NCBI GenBank assembly: GCA_008000375.1 | Contig: SMOI01000062.1 | Location: 2,147-66,146, forward strand | DNA length: 64,000 nt | Reading direction: 5' to 3' | DNA from: Poteriospumella lacustris | Taxonomy: Eukaryota > Sar > Chrysophyceae > Chromulinales > Dinobryaceae | Shown here: positions 29,385-40,525 of the stretch, in pieces | Layout: each line of letters opens with the position of its first letter | How positions within the stretch are numbered: the first letter of the stretch is position 1 | Program-made: the position numbers and the translations under genes | Notes under the pieces: model-generated | Database searches by the model: none | Told to the model about the DNA's origin: nothing | What the model saw: the letters and a program-made list of their open reading frames with translations, nothing else

Positions 29385-30642
29385 TTAAAAGTGCTTCAGG
29401 TGAGCAGGGGCGCTGGGCAACGCCTTGCGGTCAGTCAGCTCGGCCTCGGCGCGCTTGCAGGCCGCAGGAACTTCGAACACGCTCGCATCGGGGGCGCCCT
29501 CCTTCATGTTGAAGAAGAACGTAGTCTCGCCCGTGTCCGAGCGCACTTGGCTGATGGGCACACAGGTATTCTGCGTCGCCGCCCAGACGAACGGCGTGCC
29601 GTCCTGCACCCACGCATTGGCCGTTTCCGAACCCACGCCGAAAGAGCCCTTGTACGTCTGCTTGTTCACGGAGCCGTAGCACCAGTCGGACCAGTAGTTG
29701 AGGCCGTACAACGCACAGCTACCCGTCGCGACGTTGTAGTAGTACTCGATGCCACTGGTGAAGTTGGAGATCATCTGGAAGGTGCCGTCCTTGGGAGTGA
29801 CGCCCTTTCCACTGTTGGTGTCCACGCGGAAGAGTTTGTTCTTCGCGTCGAAGTAGAACTTCTTCGTCGTGGGGTTGCCGCGCCACGTCGACACCTCGTA
29901 ACCCTCCAGCGTGAACTGCGCAGGGGCACAGCAATCCAAGGAAGTCGCATTCGTAGGCACAACGGGCTTGGCAGGAGCAGCCGCCGGCTTGACGACCTCG
30001 GTAGACTTGACCACCTTGACGTCCGCGCACTGGTAGAAGGTCATGCCGCGGTCGTTCTCCGTCGGGTTTTGGGAGACGTAGCGCAGACGAATCACGCAGT
30101 GCTTGCACTCCACATTGGGGATCTGCACCTTGATGGTGAAGTTCGTTTGCGTGATTTCGTTCATCTGTGTCGCACATCATCGTCAGGCCAGAGATGTCAT
30201 CCCCCGCGGCGGTTCCTTTACATCCCCCGCACAGAAACACACACTTACCGCATTGTAATCAGCCACAGGAAGGCCCAGAGCAGTGAAGTCTTCCTCTGCA
30301 GGATCAGCTTTCTCGGCAAAATCAGCAACCAAACGGCCGGGGTTCTCAATGTAGAAATGGTTCAAGTTCTGCTGAAACGCGATCGAGAATTCTTGGCCGC
30401 CCGTCAATTTAGTGATTGGCGAAGCAGAGGGTACCCCTCCACACGGTCCCTCCTTCAAATAGCACAAACTACAAAACAGAGGTGAGTCTCGTCTGCTGAA
30501 TACGACGTGGTCGTGAACATGTTTACCTTTCACCGGGCGTGTCAATGGAAAAGCCGTTGCGCTGAACAGGCGACCACATGCAAATGTGCGCATTTGCGAC
30601 GCCCAACAACGTCAAACCCAACACAACAAATCGGCCAATCAT
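29385..30642 (-). CDS. Secreted LPMO-like / ependymin-domain fusion protein
   Basis: Three exons on the minus strand, 30642-30527, 30468-30249 and 30164-29385, with introns of 58 and 84 nt; 371 residues after splicing. A signal peptide (MIGRFVVLGLTLLGVANA) precedes HICMWSPVQRNGF, so the mature protein should begin with His. The first domain has GPCGG, FQQNLNHFY and a late Cys-rich strand (PNVECKHCVIRLRYV, FYQCADVKVV). Mature N-terminal His plus FxxCADV-type ending is the arrangement of copper-binding LPMO-like proteins. The second domain (from LDCCAPAQFTLEGYEV) resembles ependymin-related proteins: YFDAKNKLFRVD, YYYNVATGSC, NTCVPIS, PDASVFEVPAACKRAE. Ependymin folds bind hydrophobic ligands or glycans. 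Activity on polysaccharide is inference. Confidence 0.7.
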
Positions 30643-31389
30643 TTCGGTACAGATCTTCTCGTGGGAGTAATGAAATGTGAGTGCCCGATTCGAGCAACTC
30701 GACTGGGCTCGTCGGCTCGTCCGCCGCAGACGACGACCACAAAGATCCCCATCTTATCGAGTTGAAGTACAAAGTATGCAGCTGTACAGCGTACTTTTGC
30801 CTCCACTTTATTGCACATTTGTACAAGGTACGAACTTGAAACGGCTCCAACTCTCAAACACAAAGCACTACAGTGCTGAGTGATTTTGATGATTTATGTT
30901 GCACCAACAGGATAGGGCGTCCCTAAGCTAGTGGCCACTCTTGTGGACAAGACGTCGCACCTCTAATCGTGTTCTATGGTCTTATTCGTCGGTGAATCCT
31001 CTCGTCGATGTCGCCGACGACGATCAAACGGGGAGGCATCCTGTAGTACTATCTGAGGTGGATAACTATATACTATATATTCATCAATAATTTTATGTAA
31101 TGTACAACTACCTACAAGACCTTAAGTACATCTTCAGGAGGAGAGGTGTCTACATATGTCAGTGATAAGCCGCATCGGGGATGTCCAGGAGGCCGAGGCG
31201 AGGATTGACGGGAACAGGAACCGCCGCCGCTCGAGCCGCCCGACCCTTCGATTCGCCAAACAAGTCGCTCGCCACGCGATACAACCCTTTGAACATTCTT
31301 GTCGATGACCAAAAGGTAAAAGACGCGTGCCACGTGTTGAGGTTGAGAGAGATCGACTCGCCACAGACAGTAGACACGGAACCGCAATC
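30643..31389. other. Intergenic region between divergent genes
   Basis: Promoter region shared by the ependymin fusion (minus) and GTPBP (plus) genes. A short AT-rich stretch at 31060-31115. No coding support. Confidence 0.45.
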
Positions 31390-34300
31390 ATGGTGGATCG
31401 GATACAGCAGCAGCATTCCTTCGGGTACTCGGCGCCCTTCGTGCCGCCGGTGCCTTCGAAGCCCATCTGTCTGACAGAAGCGCTTCAAAACATCAAGCCA
31501 GCCTCGCAGCTCGCCGCCGAGGTCGAGCAGGGCAACCACGAGTACAAATTCAAGTTGTCGAATATGACCCAGGCCCAAGTGAACCACCGCATATCCCAGC
31601 TCCAATGGCGCCTCAACGAAGGAGGCGGCAACGAGGCTGTGTATCACATTGGTGTCGAGGACGACGGACACCCGCTGGGCCTCACGGAGCAGGAGATGCA
31701 GGAGTCGCTGCTGACGCTGCAGTACATGGCCGAGAAGGCCGACTGCGAAATGATCGTGAAGCAGCTCTTCGCGGGCGAACAGGGCATCACTGCGGAGGTG
31801 CTGATGCGGCGGCGAGAGCGTTTTCTAACGCTGGACGCGCATCAACTGACGGTGGCGCTCGCCGGCGACGTCGACTCGGGCAAATCGACGCTCATCGGTG
31901 TGCTCTGCTCGGGCAAAGCCGACAACGGCCGCGGCCTCGCTCGCACCCGCGTCTTCACCCACAACCACGAGGTGCTCTCGGGCCGCACGTCGTGCATCTC
32001 GCACAATCTGATCCATTTCGGCAAGAGCGGCGAGGTAACCGACGCCGCCGCCGCCCCCCGCCACCCGCCGCATGTGGCGGCCGTTTGACCCGTCGTCTGA
32101 CCCCGCCGCTGTCGTCTGCGCTGTAGATCCTCAACGTGGACTCCTTCCCCGGTAACCCCGCGTCGCTCAATCACCGCCTACGGGCCATGAGCGACATGGA
32201 AGTGGCGGAGATCACGCACCGCACGGTGACGCTGATGGACGTCGCGGGCCACGCGAAGTATTTGAAGACGACGCTGCACGGCATGGTGGGCCAGAAGCCG
32301 GACTACATCTGCGTCTGCGTCTCGGCCGTGCGCGGCCTGACGCGCATGACGATGGAGCACGTGTCGCTGGCCGTGTACCTGAACGTGCCGCTGCTGCTCT
32401 TCGTCACGAAGGTCGACCTCGTCCTCTCCAAGGCCCAGCGCGCCCACGTGCAGCGCGGCACGTGGACGTACGCGACGCTCGTCGCGGAGGTGCCCGCGCT
32501 GCAGAAGATCTACGGCGAGCTGCAGGAGCAGCTGCGGGCGACCGGCGGCCGCCTCGTCGTCATCGGCTCGGCGCGCGAGCTGATGAACTACTTCGCACCC
32601 TCCACCGCCACCGCCGCGACGACCGCCGCGGGCCCTGCGCCTGGCGAGCAGCACAAGCGAACGATCCCGATCGTGCTGCTGTCGTCGGTGACGGGCGAGG
32701 GCGTCGCGCTGGTGAAGTCGATTCTGTTCCAGCTGCCGACGCCGAAGAAGGCGCTGCGCATTCTGCCGCTGGCGCTGGCGAACCCGCCGTTCGCCGTGCA
32801 GCCGACGGCGGCGACGACGGTGAAGGCGATGACGGACGGCGGCGACCACGCGACGATGGTCTCCGTCCCGACGAGGCAGCGACTGAACTACGTCCGCGTC
32901 CTCGGTGCGCTGACGGTGACCGACGCGAAGGCCGACGACGCGTTGCTCGTCGACGCCATCGCCGAGGGCGACGCCGACGCCGACGCTGACGACGACGCCG
33001 ACGACGGCCTCGACTGGGGCGACGACGACGACGGCGGCGGCGGCGACGACGCTGACGAGGGCGGCGGAGGCGGCGACGCGAAGAAGGCGGCGCCGCGCTA
33101 CGAGTTCGACAGCCGGCGGTACGGCCAGGACCACAGCGACCTGCTGGCGCCGCCCGCCGCCAGCAAACGGAACACGACGACCGCCACCAGCGCGGCCGCC
33201 ACCAGCACCGGCGCCATCCGCCACAGCTCGTACGCGCAGTTCCTCCAGACGGAGAAGGGCCAGCGCCACGTCGCCGACGCGCAGCGCGGCAGCGTCCTGC
33301 GCCTGCAGCCGCCACCCGCGTCGCCCGCGTCGCCCACGGCGCAGCAGTCGCCGACGGTGGAGGAGCCACCCGCTGCGGCGCCGCTGACGCCGGAGGCGGC
33401 GCAGTGGGAGCGCGACTACGCCGCGCTGCTGGCGGAGCTGGCGCCGTTCGTCGCGAACGCCGCGGCCGCCCCAGCGACCGCCTCGTCGCCGAATGCGGCG
33501 TCTGCGGCGTCTGCGACGGCGGCGAAGACGATTCTGCTGGGCAAAGTGATGCAGGGCCGCCTGACGCTGGGCGACGTGCTCGTGCTGGGCCCGTCGCCGC
33601 AGGGCGTCTTCGCGCCCGTGGCCGTCGCCTCGCTGCGCCTCAACAATGTCCCCGTGCGCTACGCCAAGACCGGCCAGACCGCCACCTTTCAGCTCGCGCG
33701 CGTCGACGCGATGCCCGCCGCCTACGCCGCCGCCACCGCCGCGCGCGCGGCCGTCGTCGTCGGTGCTGGCGACGCTCCGCCACCGCCGACGGTCACGGCG
33801 ACCGATGGCGACACGGCGACGACGCCGCCGGTGCCGCCGACCGTTGCGAGTGTCGCGGCCGGCGGCCGGCGCCGCAGCGACGCCGGCGGCCTCGTGCTGC
33901 TGCCGCTGGACGTGCGGCCGATGGCGACGTGGGAGTTCACGGCGGAGCTGTCGGTGCTGTCGACGGCGACGGAGACGGCGACAGCGACGGGGCGTCCGCG
34001 CCGCGCGGCGATCAAAGTCGGCTACGAGGCCGTCGTCCACGTCGGCGCCGCGCGCCAGACGGTGAAGGTCGTCGACGTCGTCCGTCTGTCCTCCGCTGCG
34101 ACCGTCGCGACCGACGCGGCGCCGTTGCCGTCGCGGTCCAGCGCCGCGCAGCTGTCGCCGATCGACGTGACGACGGCGACGAGCGTCGACGACGACGAAG
34201 AGAAGAAGCGCCTGGGGCCACCGTCGCTGACGCCGCCGCCGTCGCTCGCGACGCCGTCGCACGTGCACGGCTCGGCCTGCTCGATTCAGATGTGGCGCGA

Positions 34301-34712
34301 GTCCTCCACCGGCAGCGACGCCGGCGCGGGCGCGGCGGGCGCCGCGGCGCGGACCGTCGCCGTCGGCCACGACGCGTCGGCGGCGCTGTCGACAGACGCT
34401 GACGGTGACGCGGGCGGCCGCGGGACGTTCATCGTGACGGACGCGACGCCGCGTCGCGTGCTGCCCGCGCTCGTCGACGGCGCCGCGGTCAGCGACGAGA
34501 CCGGTGCCGCAGCGGGCGCGCCCGCGGCCGTGGGCCCCGTCGCAGAGCTCTTCGAAGGCGACCGCGCGCTGGTGAAGTTCCGCTTCGTCTTCTGCCCGGA
34601 GTTCGTGTCCGTCGGCGAGGCGATGATCCTGCGCGAAGACCGCATCCGCGCGCTGGGCACCGTCATCGAGACGGCGCCCTTTCTCAACGACCCGCTGTAC
34701 GCCGAGCGATAG
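31390..34712 (+). CDS. GTPBP1/GTPBP2-family translational GTPase
   Basis: Two exons, 31390-32034 and 32127-34712, separated by a 92-nt GT-AG intron; 1076 residues. The G domain has the P-loop GDVDSGKSTL (about 160-168), then GRTSCISHN, DVAGHAKYLKTTLHGM (switch II, DxxGH-like) and TKVDL (G4). DNGRGLART and the KYLKTT block identify the GTPBP1/2 branch rather than EF-1A or HBS1. These act on stalled ribosomes and mRNA decay. A block of roughly 250 residues, acidic (EGDADADADDDADD) then Ala/Pro/Ser-rich, splits the domain-2 region. Sequence resumes at KTILLGKVMQGRLTLGDVL, and domain 3 ends FVSVGEAMILREDRIRALG. It is longer than the usual 600-670 residues because of these insertions. Confidence 0.92.
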
Positions 34713-35197
34713 CTGGCGACCTGTCGGAGAGCGCAATGGGCCGCGAAGTGAGGTCACAAGGGCGAGGGCGCAAGGGTCGAACAGCGCAGCGCCGCACCGT
34801 GCACCACCGTCGATAGCGCTGCACAGTGGCGAGGGCCGTGTCTCTGAGTATAACGATAACAATAACAATAACAATATATTCCGGCCGTGTTTAGGCCACA
34901 TCGAGGCGTGAGCACAGCGGCAGTGTGGAGGCGACCCGTGCGATGATGGTATGATGACGACGGGGTGCCTGCACAGAATACCCCCAGACCAACCTATTCC
35001 AGACTACCCAAACGCACAGCAGAACACAGACTTTGGTGCCATCGTCGTCGTCGTGCGACACCAATGGCACAACTATTTATTCTAGTCAACATAACAACTG
35101 GGAAATACCGATGCCAAAGGGTTGATTGGAGTCAGAATTGAGGTGTTCCTTGTTATGAGAATACTCGATCGATGAGTGCGTGTGGTTGCTAATCGGA
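34713..35197. other. Intergenic region
   Basis: Contains an (AACAAT)n-like stretch at 34848-34873. Promoter side of LRR copy B. No coding support. Confidence 0.45.
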
Positions 35198-38100
35198 ATG
35201 TCACCACATCGTGTGCCGTGGAGGTGGAGTTGGAGATGCATCCGGGTGTTCTTCTGCGGGATCGTATTCCTCGCCGCTTCTGTACACACACAGACGTGTA
35301 CGACGGACCCTCCCGTCTCCGAACTCGATGCATTGTTGGATTTGTACGATGCGGCGGGCGGTAGCAACTGGCAGAGTCCGTGGCCGGTGAGCACCAGCGC
35401 CAACCCTTGTGTCGGTTGGACCGGCGTCACCTGCACTTTAATCAACAACGTCACTTGCCACGTCACTTCTCTAGCCTTGAAAGGGGAAGGCCTCGTTGGA
35501 ACCGTTGCGCCATCGTTCGGCAATTTAACACAGCTCACTTCGGTCGATTTGTCGTTGAATCTGCTGGGCGGCCCCTTGCCCCCGGAGCTGGGCAACTTGG
35601 GTCGCCTCACGTCGATGGACTTGCAAACCAATCTATTCACAGGGACACTGCCAGTGACGCTCTCCAACTTAGGGAGCCTAACTTCGTGCGACATAGCGAA
35701 CAATCGCTTCACAGGGCCACTGTCCACCGGCTGGTCGGCCTTGTCGAACCTCGACGCTCACGGCAACGCGTTTTCAGGCTCCTTGACGCCGACGCTGTGC
35801 CAGATGACGCACTTGGCGTTCTTATCGATCTTTGACAATGCGTTGACGGGCTCGTTGCCGTCGTGTCTCGGTGACCTCACCTCGCTGGTCTTCCTTCAGG
35901 CCTATGCGAACATGTTGACCGGGACGTTGCCGGCGTCCATTGGCTCGGCCAGATCTCTCAATCACATCGATTTATCCAACAACGACCTCTCTGGTGAGCT
36001 GCCTGCCTCGTTGGGATATTTGGACTCGTTACAGCTGATCGAACTCGACGGGAACGTGCTCAGTGGACAGATTCCTGACTCGTTGGGCAACGCCACTGCG
36101 TTGACACAGTTAGACCTGCACAAGAACAGCTTGTACGGCACTCTTCCTGCCTCTCTGTCCAATCTAATCAAGCTACAGGTGCTCGAGCTGGACGGGAACG
36201 CGCTCACTGGCGCGATTCCAGCGAGTCTTGGCCAGTTGCCCGCCTTGCAGACCCTCTTTCTCTTCGAAAACGTCCTCAGCGGATCTCTGCCTTCCGCGAT
36301 CTTCAGCGCCAAGAAACTGCATCAGTTGTACGCGCAGGAGAACTATTTGATGGGGTCGCTATCGATGTCAGCGACGCCTACAACGACCATTCACATCGTG
36401 AGTCTGTTCCACAATTCGCTGACAGGTCCGTTGCCGACGGGTCTGTGTCACATCGCCGGACTGCAGACGCTCGATTTGTACGACAACCTGTTCACGGGTC
36501 GCTTACCCGCCTGTTTGAGTTCCGTCACGGGCATCGTCGAGATCGACTTGCACGCCAACATATTTGAGGGGCCCATCCCCACGGCCTGGCAGCACCTGCT
36601 GTCGCTGCAGGTGGTGTCCTTGTACAACAACTTCCTCTCTGGCACCATTCCAGCGACGCTCGCGACCAATCCGTACCTCTACGAGTTGTTCCTCGACCAG
36701 AACCTGTTCACAGGCCGTTTGCCTGCCAATTTCTCCTGCAGCAGACTGGTGCAGTTGATGGTGCAGGAGAACTTCTTGTCGATTGAGCTGTCGCTCGTTT
36801 TCGACGCGCAACGGTTTCCGGTGTTGAGCTCTCTGGGCGTGAGCGACAATACGCCCATCGATGCGCTGTCTTCCATCACCATGTCGTCGACACTGCAGTA
36901 CGTGGACATGACGGAGATGCAATTGATGGGGACGTTGCCGTCGCAGTGGCTGCTTGCGCAGAGGCTGGTGTTCCTCGACGTTTCGTCGAACCTGTTGACA
37001 GGCCACGTGCCCGAGACTGTGTACAACACCACTGCGGTCCGGCTGTTTCTGAACGACAACCTCTTCGACGGTTCTCTGCCGGAGATCAGCGAGGCCGCCT
37101 CTGTCAATCGCAGTCTGTGCTCGCTGCAGTACATCTCCCTGTCCAGCAACTACCTCACGGGGCCGCTGCCACAGGTGTTGTCGCAGTGTGTGAACTTGAC
37201 GTCGTTCTCGGCCTCCGAAATGTACCTGACCGGCTCCGCGGAGGGGCTGTTTGCGGGGAGCAAGAGGCTGCAGCAGTTGATCTTGGCGAACAACTTCCTC
37301 TCGGGCAGACTGGACGACGCCTTTTCCTCGTCGAATGCGTCGGACATTGTGTTGAACGCCGCGTACAACGCGTTCACTGGTCCACTGCCGACGGCGAGTC
37401 TGTCGCTGGGGCAGTGGCAGGCGCTGGTCTTGACGTCGAATTGCTTCTCGGGCACGTTGCCCGGCGACGCGCTCTGCGCCAACACGAAGATGACGGAGAT
37501 TCTGATCTCTGGCCTCCACGCCGCTGCTGACTGTCGTCAGAAGGCGCTGGCTGTCGCGGACAGTTGGCACTTCTACGCGTCGTATTTGGAGTCCAACGCG
37601 GTGGTGGGCACGTTTCCGAACTGTTTGCTGCGCGACCTGCCCCAGTTGGAGTACCTGACGATGTCCAGCAACCACTTGTCCGGCACGATCGACGACGCGG
37701 TGGACCTGCCGTTCGGTCTGACGGGCCTGGACCTGTCGCACAACCTCATGACGGGGACGATTCCGCCACGGCTGCTGACGTTCGACTTCCAGCTGCTGGA
37801 CCTCTCCTTCAACCGCTTCGGGGGCACCATCCCGCCCTTTGTCACGCCGTACTACGCTACGCAGTACTCGACGAAGCTGTCTCTGCAAGTGAACATGCTG
37901 TCGGGCGCCTTGCCGGAGAACTGGGTGGAGGCCTACGACATCAACGTGCTCGACGGCAACCTGTTTCGCTGTGCACCGCACAGCCTCGCCACGACGAACC
38001 CGCCGGTGAACGATCCCCTCGCGGCGACGTACACGTGCGGCTCGTCCACCACCGACGTGTCGCTGGTGGCCCTTTTCATCGTCGCTGCGGTGGTGGCCGC

Positions 38101-40306
38101 CATCTGGGCGACGGTCTCTGTGATCGCAGTGTGCATGACGCCGACGCCGCTCTGGCAGCAGCCGTGGACGAGCAGAGCTGCCGCGTGGTGGCAGATGGCT
38201 ACGCAGACGGTGCGGCGTTGGGGTCAGTGGCTGCAGACGGAAGCGCTGGTGGCGCGCCACCAAGTGATGGGCCACGAGGCGCTGCTGCTGTGTGTGGTGG
38301 CGATGCTGTGCCTGTCGATGGCGGTGTACGCAGTGTCGTCGCTGTACTCCAGCGCGTACTCGTACCTGTACGTGTGGGTGGTGTCGCTGTCGCTACAGAA
38401 GGGGCTGGTGGCGGGTGCTCTGCTCTTTCTGTGGCTGGCTGCCTTCGTGGCGGCGTTTCTCTGGCTGAGAGACCGAGATATGGCTGCCTGGCACCGGTCG
38501 CCGCTCTTTGCGATGCAGAACACCAAGCGTCGCAGTCTGGCGACGTCGGTGCTCGAGTCGTCCTCCGCGACGTCGGTGCTCGAGTCGTCTTCAGCGACGT
38601 CGGCCACGGCGGCACTTAGCGAAGATCCGACGACATCGCCGCCGTCGTTGTGGCAACGATGGACACGAGCGGCGCAGCAGCCGCACTTCTGGGTGGCAGT
38701 CGCGGCGTTGGTGGCGGTCGTATTGTTGCACACGCTGCCGGTTTTCGCCGTCAACGTCGCGTACGTGTACACGACGACGATCAGCATCAGGCGACAGAGT
38801 CGCTTCTTGATCATCTTAGCGATGGCGCTCTTCAAACTCCTCTGGAACGCTGGCATCAACACACTGTTTGCATGGCGACGGGACGAGATGGATGCGACGG
38901 CCACGAGTGGCTTCTTGGACCTGCTGCCACCACAGGCCTGGCTGGATCTCTTCGGCATCTTGGGCGTCTTCAACTTGATTCTCGCGCCGCTGGTCACGGA
39001 AATGCTCGTGTCGCCCAACTGCTTCAAGTACGCCTTCAGCAAGATCCCCAGCAATTCCTACAGCGTCTCGGGCGGTACATGCTATTGGATCTCGTACAGC
39101 TCGTACAACCCCGTCACGAAAGTGACCACCTCTTACATGGCCTTTCCCTGCATGACGCAGGATGACTTGGACTTCACGTACAACCAAGGTTCGCCGCTCT
39201 TCGGAGGCAACTTCAACTTGAACGTGTTGTCGTCCTTTAGCAATGGAGAGGCGTCGACGATCGACTTCCAGTCGGGCTTCGCGTACAACTTCCAGTGCGG
39301 CTTCTCCATGCAGCAGGCCTTCGTACACGTCTTCGTCTTCCGCTACATCCTCAGCATTCTCGTCGTGCCGAGCCTCTGGTGGGCGCTGAAGCAGCTGCAA
39401 CGATATGCGTTCCGGCGGTTCGGAGGTTCCCATCGTCTGTTTGTGCTGGTGACTCTGATGCTGCCGCCCCTGTACCGCCTGGTCGATGTGGACGACAGCG
39501 CTCTGACAGCAACGGACGTCTCAGTCGAGGCCAAGCCAGTCGATGGTGCGGTTGATGAGTCCGCGACCAAAGAGCAGACGCTGCCGTCCTCGACGCACCT
39601 GCACGACATCGACACACTCATTCTCGTGAACCGCCCGGTGCTGCGGCGATTGAATGGCGAACACGCGGCGATGGTGTCCGCCGAGTCGCTTCTGGCGCGG
39701 CTCATGGGCGATGCAGCGGTCGCCTTGTCGTTCGGCATCTTGTTTCCGCCGCTGGGGCTGCTCGCGTTGATCGGAGCGGCGTCGGACTTGTTCACGACGA
39801 AGAAAATGCTGGACCAACTGCGCGTGAGCTGTCGCCGGGTGGGCCAGCGCATCCACCAAAGTCAGGGCGACCGCGGCATCGAGGACATCTACCGCGACTA
39901 CGTGCGCACGTTGCTGTCCATCGTCGGGCACTACGAGCAGGTCTATGCGCTGGTGCTACCGCGCATCGTTGAGAAGACTCGGTTGATCCTGCAGATGGCC
40001 GTGTTCCTGTGGGCGTTCACCTTGTACGACGTCGTCGGTCGTGCGTCCGGCGCGGTGGAGGCCATCTGGGTGTTGGTGCTGGTGGCGCTGCTGCCATCGT
40101 GGGTCGCGGTGCTGCAGTGGGTCGTGCAGCAAACGGGGAGTCGCATGTCACTTCGAGGTTGCTCTAGCCGCGCCACAGAAGTTCTCACGAGCGCTGAGAG
40201 AGTTGATGGCGGCGAGGTGGAGATGCAGACGCAGATGCAGAATCCGCTGCATCCCATTGTACTTAGAGCAAACCTCCAATCAAGCACAGACAATGCTGAA
40301 GCGTAA
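35198..40306 (+). CDS. LRR polytopic membrane protein, copy B
   Basis: A 1702-residue uninterrupted frame. The ATG at 35198 (MSPHRVPWRWSWRC) precedes a hydrophobic signal (VFFCGIVFLAASVHTQ); upstream the frame begins only with GTG. Architecture equals copy A: LRRNT-like cap (ALLDLYDAAGGSNW..CVGWTGVTC), about 35 plant-type LRRs, then about ten hydrophobic segments and a cytosolic tail. The first 610 residues are clearly homologous to copy A but diverged. From RLFLNDNLFDGSLPE onward the two are almost identical, except for one short variable loop, a nine-codon tandem duplication (SVLESSSAT twice) and the last 45 residues. A receptor or channel-like role is inferred; no enzymatic domain is seen. 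Confidence 0.9.
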   Translation: MSPHRVPWRWSWRCIRVFFCGIVFLAASVHTQTCTTDPPVSELDALLDLYDAAGGSNWQSPWPVSTSANPCVGWTGVTCTLINNVTCHVTSLALKGEGLVGTVAPSFGNLTQLTSVDLSLNLLGGPLPPELGNLGRLTSMDLQTNLFTGTLPVTLSNLGSLTSCDIANNRFTGPLSTGWSALSNLDAHGNAFSGSLTPTLCQMTHLAFLSIFDNALTGSLPSCLGDLTSLVFLQAYANMLTGTLPASIGSARSLNHIDLSNNDLSGELPASLGYLDSLQLIELDGNVLSGQIPDSLGNATALTQLDLHKNSLYGTLPASLSNLIKLQVLELDGNALTGAIPASLGQLPALQTLFLFENVLSGSLPSAIFSAKKLHQLYAQENYLMGSLSMSATPTTTIHIVSLFHNSLTGPLPTGLCHIAGLQTLDLYDNLFTGRLPACLSSVTGIVEIDLHANIFEGPIPTAWQHLLSLQVVSLYNNFLSGTIPATLATNPYLYELFLDQNLFTGRLPANFSCSRLVQLMVQENFLSIELSLVFDAQRFPVLSSLGVSDNTPIDALSSITMSSTLQYVDMTEMQLMGTLPSQWLLAQRLVFLDVSSNLLTGHVPETVYNTTAVRLFLNDNLFDGSLPEISEAASVNRSLCSLQYISLSSNYLTGPLPQVLSQCVNLTSFSASEMYLTGSAEGLFAGSKRLQQLILANNFLSGRLDDAFSSSNASDIVLNAAYNAFTGPLPTASLSLGQWQALVLTSNCFSGTLPGDALCANTKMTEILISGLHAAADCRQKALAVADSWHFYASYLESNAVVGTFPNCLLRDLPQLEYLTMSSNHLSGTIDDAVDLPFGLTGLDLSHNLMTGTIPPRLLTFDFQLLDLSFNRFGGTIPPFVTPYYATQYSTKLSLQVNMLSGALPENWVEAYDINVLDGNLFRCAPHSLATTNPPVNDPLAATYTCGSSTTDVSLVALFIVAAVVAAIWATVSVIAVCMTPTPLWQQPWTSRAAAWWQMATQTVRRWGQWLQTEALVARHQVMGHEALLLCVVAMLCLSMAVYAVSSLYSSAYSYLYVWVVSLSLQKGLVAGALLFLWLAAFVAAFLWLRDRDMAAWHRSPLFAMQNTKRRSLATSVLESSSATSVLESSSATSATAALSEDPTTSPPSLWQRWTRAAQQPHFWVAVAALVAVVLLHTLPVFAVNVAYVYTTTISIRRQSRFLIILAMALFKLLWNAGINTLFAWRRDEMDATATSGFLDLLPPQAWLDLFGILGVFNLILAPLVTEMLVSPNCFKYAFSKIPSNSYSVSGGTCYWISYSSYNPVTKVTTSYMAFPCMTQDDLDFTYNQGSPLFGGNFNLNVLSSFSNGEASTIDFQSGFAYNFQCGFSMQQAFVHVFVFRYILSILVVPSLWWALKQLQRYAFRRFGGSHRLFVLVTLMLPPLYRLVDVDDSALTATDVSVEAKPVDGAVDESATKEQTLPSSTHLHDIDTLILVNRPVLRRLNGEHAAMVSAESLLARLMGDAAVALSFGILFPPLGLLALIGAASDLFTTKKMLDQLRVSCRRVGQRIHQSQGDRGIEDIYRDYVRTLLSIVGHYEQVYALVLPRIVEKTRLILQMAVFLWAFTLYDVVGRASGAVEAIWVLVLVALLPSWVAVLQWVVQQTGSRMSLRGCSSRATEVLTSAERVDGGEVEMQTQMQNPLHPIVLRANLQSSTDNAEA
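37040..40161 (+). repeat. Right arm of large inverted repeat (LRR gene 3' half)
   Basis: Matches 12199-15284 in inverted orientation. The two arms are separated by about 21.7 kb carrying Atm1, CDF, patatin, GTPBP and others, so recombination between arms would invert that block. Confidence 0.9.
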
Positions 40307-40525
40307 ACGTCAGTAGATGACTTACGAGACGTATTGTCGGTTGGATCCTCACTTCCATTTGTCCCATTGCACTGCCTTGCTGAATTTCCTTGTTTTCTGT
40401 GCCTGCGGATTTGTGCATAGACTGCAGTCATTGTAGAATCAACCGTTTCGTAGGGTAGGCGGTAAGCGTTGTTAGAAGTCAACATCAGCAACGCCGCCAC
40501 AAAGTTTCGTTGTTGATGTTCTTGT

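Noticed and set aside
32178-34901. 907-codon minus-strand open frame opposite GTPBP
   Set aside because: Composition is Arg/Ala/Gly/Val-rich with no domain. It is the shadow of GC-rich codons in the clear GTPase on the other strand.
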